Shown one piece after another: positions 59,652 to 64,000 of a stretch of 64,000 nt of DNA. Position numbers and translations under genes: made by a program. How positions within the stretch are numbered: the stretch's first letter is position 1; the number at the start of each line of letters is the position of its first letter. This stretch comes from JASLDZ01 sp965199975 (GTDB lineage: Bacteria > Pseudomonadota > Alphaproteobacteria > Caulobacterales > Caulobacteraceae), in assembly GCA_965199975.1 (NCBI GenBank), contig OZ241340.1:496001-560000 (forward strand). The letters are read 5' to 3'. The notes under the pieces were generated by a model. The model was not told where the DNA came from. It searched no databases and saw only the letters and a program-made list of their open reading frames with translations.

Positions 59652-60926
59652 ATGAACGTCCTCCTCGTGGGGTCGGGCGGGCGCGAGCACGCCCTGGCCT
59701 GGAAGCTCGTGCAATCGCCCCGGCTGACGCGGCTGGTGTGCGCGCCCGGCAACCCTGGCGTCGCCGGCCTGTGCGAGACGCGCGCGGTGGAGCCCGCCGA
59801 CGTCGCTGCGCTGGTCGCGCTCGCCCGCGAGATCGCCGCCGACCTCGTGGTCGTCGGACCGGAAGCGCCGCTGGCCGCCGGGTTGGCCGACACGCTGGCG
59901 CAGGCGGGGATAGCCTGCTTCGGGCCGACGCATGCGGCGGCGCGGCTGGAGAGCTCCAAGGCCTTCGCCAAGGGTCTGGCCGAGCGCTGCGGCCTGCCCA
60001 CCGCCGCGTGGGCCGCTGCGACCACGCCCGCCGCCGCCCGCAGCGCGCTCGATAGCTTCGCGCCGCCCTACGTGATCAAGGCCGACGGCCTGGCGGCGGG
60101 CAAGGGCGTGGTGATCGCCCCCGACCGCGCCGCAGCGGAGGCCGTGGTGGACGACATGCTGGGCGGCCGCTTCGGCGGCGCCGGCGCCTGCGTGGTGATC
60201 GAAGAGTTCATGGCTGGCGAGGAGGCCAGCCTCTTCGCCCTGAGCGACGGCGAGAGCGCCATCGCCTTCGGCGCGGCGCAGGACCACAAGCGCGCCTTCG
60301 ACGGCGACACCGGCCCCAACACCGGCGGCATGGGCGCCTACGCCCCCGCGCCCATCCTGCCCGACGCCCTGGCCGCGCGCGCCATGGACGAGATCGTGCG
60401 CCCCGCCGTGGCCGGCATGCTGGCGGAGGGCGCGCCCTTCCGCGGCGTGCTGTTCGCGGGCCTGATGATCGACGCCGCGGGGGCGCCGCGCCTGGTCGAG
60501 TTCAACGCCCGCTTCGGCGATCCCGAGTGCCAGGTTGTGGTGATGCGGCTGCAGGACGACCTGCTCCCCTACCTGCACGCCGCCGCCGTGGGCGGGCTCG
60601 CCGCCCTGCCGCCGCCCCGCTGGCGCGACGAGGCGGTGGTCTGCGTGGTGCTGGCCGCGCAGGGCTATCCCGACGCGCCTGAGCTCGGCACGGAGATCCG
60701 CGGCGCCCGCGCCGACTTCGGCCCGCACGTTCAGGTGTTCCACGCGGGCGTGCGCGAGAGCGACGACGGGCGCCTTCTCGCCGCCGGCGGACGTGTGCTC
60801 AACGTCTGCGCCCGCGGGGCCACGGTGGCGCAGGCCCGCGCCCGCGCCTACGCCGCGGTGGACGCCATCGCCTGGCCGCAAGGCTTCCACCGGCGCGACA
60901 TCGCCCACCGCGCGCTCGCTCGCTGA
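59652..60926 (+). CDS. purD: Phosphoribosylamine-glycine ligase
   Basis: Second step of purine synthesis, joins glycine to phosphoribosylamine. 424 residues. MNVLLVGSGGREHALAWKL is the classical start; ATP-grasp domain with YVIKADGLAAGKGVVIA, GAGACVVIEEFMAGEEASLFAL, DHKRAFDGDTGPNTGGMGAYAP (signature) and VEFNARFGDPECQVV (metal site). The C-terminal domain has the usual LAAGGRVLNVCARG. ATG at 59652, a few codons downstream of an alternative in-frame start. Single gene. Confidence 0.96.
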   Translation: MNVLLVGSGGREHALAWKLVQSPRLTRLVCAPGNPGVAGLCETRAVEPADVAALVALAREIAADLVVVGPEAPLAAGLADTLAQAGIACFGPTHAAARLESSKAFAKGLAERCGLPTAAWAAATTPAAARSALDSFAPPYVIKADGLAAGKGVVIAPDRAAAEAVVDDMLGGRFGGAGACVVIEEFMAGEEASLFALSDGESAIAFGAAQDHKRAFDGDTGPNTGGMGAYAPAPILPDALAARAMDEIVRPAVAGMLAEGAPFRGVLFAGLMIDAAGAPRLVEFNARFGDPECQVVVMRLQDDLLPYLHAAAVGGLAALPPPRWRDEAVVCVVLAAQGYPDAPELGTEIRGARADFGPHVQVFHAGVRESDDGRLLAAGGRVLNVCARGATVAQARARAYAAVDAIAWPQGFHRRDIAHRALAR

Positions 60927-60990
60927 ACGCCGTTCACCTAAGCGCGCCGAGCGGCTAGGCTCGCCCGCAAAAGAGGCGGGAGGCGAGGCG

Positions 60991-62058
60991 ATGGCCGCAT
61001 CGGCGCAGGAGACGTTTTCGGGCACCCGCGAGGTGGCGGACCGCGACCGTTTCGACGAGGCGGCGCTGGCCCGCTGGATGGGCGCCCACGTGGAGGGCTT
61101 CGAAGGCCCGCTCGCGGTGCGCCAGTTCAAGGGCGGCCAGTCCAACCCGACCTACGAGCTCGTCACGCCGTCGCGCGCCTACGTCCTGCGCCGCAAGCCC
61201 TTCGGCAAGCTCCTGCCCTCGGCTCACGCCGTCGATCGCGAATACCGGCTGATCACAGCCCTGCATCCCACGGGCTTCCCGGTGGCGCGGCCCCATGCCC
61301 TCTGCGAGGACGAGGCGGTGATCGGGGCCGTGTTCTACGTGATGGAGCGCGTGGACGGGCGGATCCTGTGGAACCTCGCCCTGCCCGAGAGCACCCCGGC
61401 CCAGCGCGCCGCCATCTACGAGGCGCAGATCGCCACCCTGGCCCAGCTGCACGGCTTCGACCCCGCGGCCGTGGGCCTGGCCGACTACGGGCGCCCGGGG
61501 AACTACTTCGCGCGCCAGGTGGACCGCTGGTCGAAGCAGATCCGCGCCTCGGGCGGGGAGCTGATCCCGACGCTCGAGCGGCTGATGGACTGGCTTCCGC
61601 GCACCATCCCGCCGGACGACCGCACCACTATCGTGCACGGCGATTTCCGGCTGGACAACATGGTGCTGCACCCCAGCGAGCCGCGCATACTGGCGGTGCT
61701 GGACTGGGAGCTCTCCACCCTGGGCAACCCGCTGGCCGACTTCAGCTACTACCTCATGCAATGGGTCATGCCCGCCACCGAAGGCCGCGGCATCGCGGGC
61801 CTCGACCTGGAGGCGCTGGGCCTCCCGTCGATGGAGACGGTGGTGGCGCGATACTGCGCCCTGACCGGCCGCGACGGCCTGCCCGATCTCGACTGGTGCT
61901 TCGCCTACAACCTCTTCCGCCTGGCGGGCATCGTCTCCGGCATCGGCGGCCGCGTGCGCGACGGCACCGCCACCAGCCCCCAGGCCGCCGCCATGGCCGC
62001 CCGGGCGCCGATGCTGGCGCAGGCCGCGTGGAGCTTCGCCGAGCGAGCGGGGGCTTGA
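60991..62058 (+). CDS. APH-family phosphotransferase (acyl-CoA metabolism type)
   Basis: 355 residues. Kinase-like fold: RQFKGGQSNPTYELV (nucleotide loop), YVLRRKPFGKLLPSAHAVDREYRLI (Lys and Glu), VHGDFRLDNMVLHP (catalytic loop, H-G-D-x-R-x-x-N) and ILAVLDWELSTLGNPLADFSYYLMQWV (the metal-binding D-W-E). This subtype is the one fused or linked to acyl-CoA dehydrogenases in other organisms (ACAD10-like), probably phosphorylating 4-hydroxyacids or a similar small molecule, rather than an aminoglycoside enzyme. GGGAGG precedes the ATG at 60991. A decayed copy of its 3' end lies at 48775-48897. Confidence 0.85.
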   Translation: MAASAQETFSGTREVADRDRFDEAALARWMGAHVEGFEGPLAVRQFKGGQSNPTYELVTPSRAYVLRRKPFGKLLPSAHAVDREYRLITALHPTGFPVARPHALCEDEAVIGAVFYVMERVDGRILWNLALPESTPAQRAAIYEAQIATLAQLHGFDPAAVGLADYGRPGNYFARQVDRWSKQIRASGGELIPTLERLMDWLPRTIPPDDRTTIVHGDFRLDNMVLHPSEPRILAVLDWELSTLGNPLADFSYYLMQWVMPATEGRGIAGLDLEALGLPSMETVVARYCALTGRDGLPDLDWCFAYNLFRLAGIVSGIGGRVRDGTATSPQAAAMAARAPMLAQAAWSFAERAGA

Positions 62059-62162
62059 GGGCCGCCGCGCCTGGGCTCGCGCCTGTCATCGAGCTGCACC
62101 GCCTTCGCCCCATACGGCGGCCGCTCTCACAGCGCCGGCGAGACGCCGCGACCACGCCCACG

Positions 62163-62191
62163 TTGACGCCTCACCGCGCGTCCCGTATATC
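62163..62191 (+). promoter_or_regulatory. Housekeeping-type promoter of rpsT
   Basis: TTGACG (62163-62168), 17 bases, TATATC (62186-62191). Transcription would start near 62198, about 60 bases before rpsT. One of the clearest sigma-70-type promoters in the window. Confidence 0.7.
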
Positions 62192-62259
62192 CGCGCGCTC
62201 CCGATTTCGCGGCCGTCAGGTCGTGCTCGCCCACGTCCGCATGAGAACCTCAGCTCCAC

Positions 62260-62529
62260 ATGGCCAATAATCCCGGCGCCAAGAAAGCCATCCGCAAGAT
62301 CGAGCGCCGCACCGAGGTGAACCGCTCGCGCCGCTCGCGTGTGCGCACCTTCCTCAGGCGCTTCGAGGATGCGGTGAAGGGCGGTGATTCCGAGGCCGCC
62401 AAGTCCGCCTTCGTCGAGGCGCAGAGCGAGCTGATGCGCGCAGTGGGCAAGGGCGTCGTCCACAAGAACACCGGCGCGCGCAAGGTGTCGCGCCTGCACG
62501 CGCGGCTGAAGGGCATGGCCAGCGCCTAG
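62260..62529 (+). CDS. rpsT: 30S ribosomal protein S20
   Basis: Binds 16S rRNA in the small subunit. 89 residues, highly basic. MANNPGAKKAIRKIERRTEVNRSRRSRVRTFLR is the typical S20 start, and the ending HKNTGARKVSRLHARLKGMASA is likewise conserved. rpsT immediately upstream of dnaA is a conserved arrangement in Caulobacter. It has a strong promoter and a strong terminator of its own. Confidence 0.96.
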   Translation: MANNPGAKKAIRKIERRTEVNRSRRSRVRTFLRRFEDAVKGGDSEAAKSAFVEAQSELMRAVGKGVVHKNTGARKVSRLHARLKGMASA

Positions 62530-62576
62530 ATCCTGCGCGCGGAGAAGTTCCGCGTGGTTAAGTTACTGATCTTGTA

Positions 62577-62610
62577 AAGAAACCCCGCGTGGGTGCACGC
62601 GGGGTTTCTT
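62577..62610 (+). terminator. Strong terminator of rpsT
   Basis: Perfect 14-bp stem AAGAAACCCCGCGT / ACGCGGGGTTTCTT with a 6-base loop, 47 bases after the rpsT stop. The stem itself ends in TTTCTT. It separates rpsT from the dnaA promoter region. Confidence 0.9.
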
Positions 62611-62896
62611 GCTGTGTGCGGATCGCCTTCGATGGCGCGACATGTCGCAGCCGGACCAAAACCAAGTCCGGAAAAGGGCTTGCCCGAGTCAAATTCTTTA
62701 TTCGCCGAATCGCCCGGGAATCGCCGTTGACCCCCCCCCGCCGGGGGATACTGTTCGTGTCGAGAGACGAACTTCTCCCCCCAATTCGGGCGGCCCGGGC
62801 CTCACACGCATGTGTTCGGCGACGGGATCGGCTTGTCTCTCGTTTGGCGCGGCGGCTTGAGCCTCCGCAGGGACTGCACACGGCGCGGAGAGACGC
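62611..62896 (+). promoter_or_regulatory. dnaA promoter and leader with three GANTC sites
   Basis: 286 bases between the rpsT terminator and dnaA. A local A+T-rich patch (AAATTCTTTATTCG, 62691-62704) lies between GANTC sites: GAGTC 62686-62690, GAATC 62707-62711 and GAATC 62718-62722. A possible -35 TTGACC (62727-62732) and -10 TACTGT (62749-62754) are 16 bases apart, so the leader would be about 140 bases, similar to the long regulated dnaA leader of Caulobacter. In Caulobacter, methylation of GANTC by CcrM stimulates the dnaA promoter. The promoter hexamers are only moderate matches. Confidence 0.6.
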
Positions 62897-64000
62897 ATGC
62901 AGGGGCTGGCGGCGGGGAGGTCGGGCGTGGAGATGCACGGGGCGACGGCGGGGCAGGGCGAAGGCGCGGTGTGGCTGCGCGCGTGCGCGGACATGCGCGG
63001 CGAGCTCGGCGAGGCGGCCTACGGCTCATACCTCGCGCCCGCACGCCTGCGCCGCGGCCGCGCCGGGCGGCTCATCGTGGTCACGCCGACAGGGGTGGCG
63101 CGCGACTGGGTGCGCAAGAACGCCTGGCGGCGCCTCAGCGAGGTCTGGGCCGAGCACGATCCTCAGCATCGCGCCCTGCTCCTCAAGACGCGCACCGAAT
63201 TCGAGGTCGAGGACGGGGGCGTTCCGGCCGCGCCGGGAGCCGCGCCCGCCGACCCCGCGCGCCCACCCGAATTGCGCCTCGCCAGTCACGAGGGCGTGAG
63301 CGCCGAGACGGCCGCCGCCGAGCCGCCGCTCGCGCCCGCCACGCGAATGGCGGGCGTCCTGGCGCGCCATTCGTTCGACGGCTTCGTGGCCGGCGCCGCC
63401 AACGCCTTCGCACTCGCCACGGCGCACAAGGTGGCGCAGTGGAAGGGCGGCGCCTTCAATCCGGTTGTGTTCCACAGCCCCTACGGCTTCGGTAAAACCC
63501 ACCTGCTGCAAGCCATCGCGCAGGCCGCTCAGATGGCGCGGCCCGGGGCGCGGGTGGTGTACCTCGGCGCCGAGCGCTTCATGGCGGGCTATGTGCGCGC
63601 GGTGATGGAGCGTGCGGGGCCGGCCTTCAAGGACGAGCTTCGGGCCGCCGACCTCCTGATCATCGACGACGTGCAGTTCCTGGCGGGCAAGAAGGGCAGC
63701 CAGGAAGAGCTGTTCCATACCCTGACCGCGCTGATGGGCGAAGGCCGTCCGGTGGTTTTCGCCTGCGATCGCCACCCCAGTCAGCTGGCCGAGATGGAGG
63801 CGCGCCTGCGATCCCACCTTTGCGCTGGCCTCGTGTGCGGGATCGAACCCTACGACAAGGCGCTGCGGCTGGGCGTGCTCGATCGCAAGCTGCACGAGCT
63901 AGCCGAGGATGTGGGCTGCGAGCGCGCCGCCAAGCCCGAGGTGCTTCAGTTCCTGGCCGACCGCTTCGTGGATTCGGTGCGCGAGCTGGAGGGGGGCCTG
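62897..64000 (+). CDS. dnaA: Chromosomal replication initiator protein DnaA, 3' end outside the window
   Basis: Initiator AAA+ ATPase that opens the origin. 368 codons are present before the window ends. Domain I includes WLRACADMRGELGEAAYGSYLAPARL (about residues 26-50), followed by VVTPTGVARDWVRKNAWRRLSEVWAEHD. The AAA+ domain begins at about residue 165 (FDGFVAGAANAFALA); Walker A is SPYGFGKTH (Ser194-His202), Walker B LLIIDDVQFLAGKKGSQEELFHTL, then RPVVFACDR (sensor 1) and LRSHLCAGLVC. The frame ends in SVRELEGGL, before the DNA-binding domain. The sequence is close to Caulobacter DnaA. ATG at 62897 with GGAGAG upstream; an ATG 12 codons later is possible. Confidence 0.95.
   Translation, partial: MQGLAAGRSGVEMHGATAGQGEGAVWLRACADMRGELGEAAYGSYLAPARLRRGRAGRLIVVTPTGVARDWVRKNAWRRLSEVWAEHDPQHRALLLKTRTEFEVEDGGVPAAPGAAPADPARPPELRLASHEGVSAETAAAEPPLAPATRMAGVLARHSFDGFVAGAANAFALATAHKVAQWKGGAFNPVVFHSPYGFGKTHLLQAIAQAAQMARPGARVVYLGAERFMAGYVRAVMERAGPAFKDELRAADLLIIDDVQFLAGKKGSQEELFHTLTALMGEGRPVVFACDRHPSQLAEMEARLRSHLCAGLVCGIEPYDKALRLGVLDRKLHELAEDVGCERAAKPEVLQFLADRFVDSVRELEGGL

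Overview
The window is about 70% G+C and almost completely coding. It looks like the origin-proximal part of the chromosome of an alphaproteobacterium of the order Caulobacterales, possibly Phenylobacterium-like (an inference from gene content and gene order, not from a search). The supporting signs are the block coaE-aroE-maf-ppsR running away from an intergenic region that is followed by hemE-hemH-hemJ, which is the neighbourhood of the Caulobacter origin Cori; a DnaA with the Caulobacter-type P-loop; a CenR-like regulator; an MmcB-type protein; a SigF/NrsF pair; and clusters of the CcrM methylation motif GANTC.

Layout. 1-2.8 kb: partial rplU, a palindromic intergenic repeat and nrdA (class I ribonucleotide reductase), with a possible tandem NrdR operator. 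2.8-7.2 kb: an OprP-like porin with PhnE, PhnD and PhnC, an uptake locus for an oxyanion of phosphorus. 7.2-11.2 kb: a DUF2254 membrane protein and a polyamine pair (type III decarboxylase, deoxyhypusine-synthase-like enzyme). 11.2-11.9 kb: a low-G+C islet with two small foreign-looking genes. 11.9-16.3 kb: lolA, xthA, a CenR-like regulator, an L,D-transpeptidase-family gene, a DUF6065 gene and a CC0125-type lipoprotein. 16.4-23.2 kb: dnaQ, coaE, aroE, maf, ppsR, the candidate origin, then hemE, hemH, hemJ.

23.2-33.9 kb: an M13 peptidase, an ABC importer without a visible binding protein, a DinG-like helicase, moeB and a YraQ-type permease. 34-38.9 kb: hslV, a GNAT gene, hslU and trmB facing hisE, hisF, hisA. 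38.9-43.6 kb: stress-type small proteins, an orphan HicB-like protein, sigF-nrsF with a good match to the SigF promoter, a lone ABC ATPase, a zinc-finger protein and mmcB. 43.8-52.5 kb: ftsH, polA (with a degenerate proofreading site), a pseudogene scrap, fabI, a Nudix gene, a TIGR02301-type gene, nfeD, a ligase-associated exonuclease and a small pentapeptide-like protein. 52.6-64 kb: yebC, ruvC, ruvA, ruvB, ybgC, a CocE-type hydrolase, a methyltransferase, purD, an APH-family gene, rpsT and the first 368 codons of dnaA.

Most genes are ordinary housekeeping functions in tight operons with 4-bp or 1-bp start/stop overlaps. The points most worth following are the origin and the displaced dnaA with its GANTC cluster, the inactivated PolA proofreading domain, the low-G+C islet (which carries a scrap resembling a phage tail lysozyme), the SigF promoter, the duplicated and decayed APH fragment, and several conserved pairings that are broken here (ybgC without tol-pal, ftsH without tilS, the exonuclease without its ligase). 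I did not see rRNA or tRNA genes, CRISPR arrays, intact insertion sequences or a convincing new multi-gene system.
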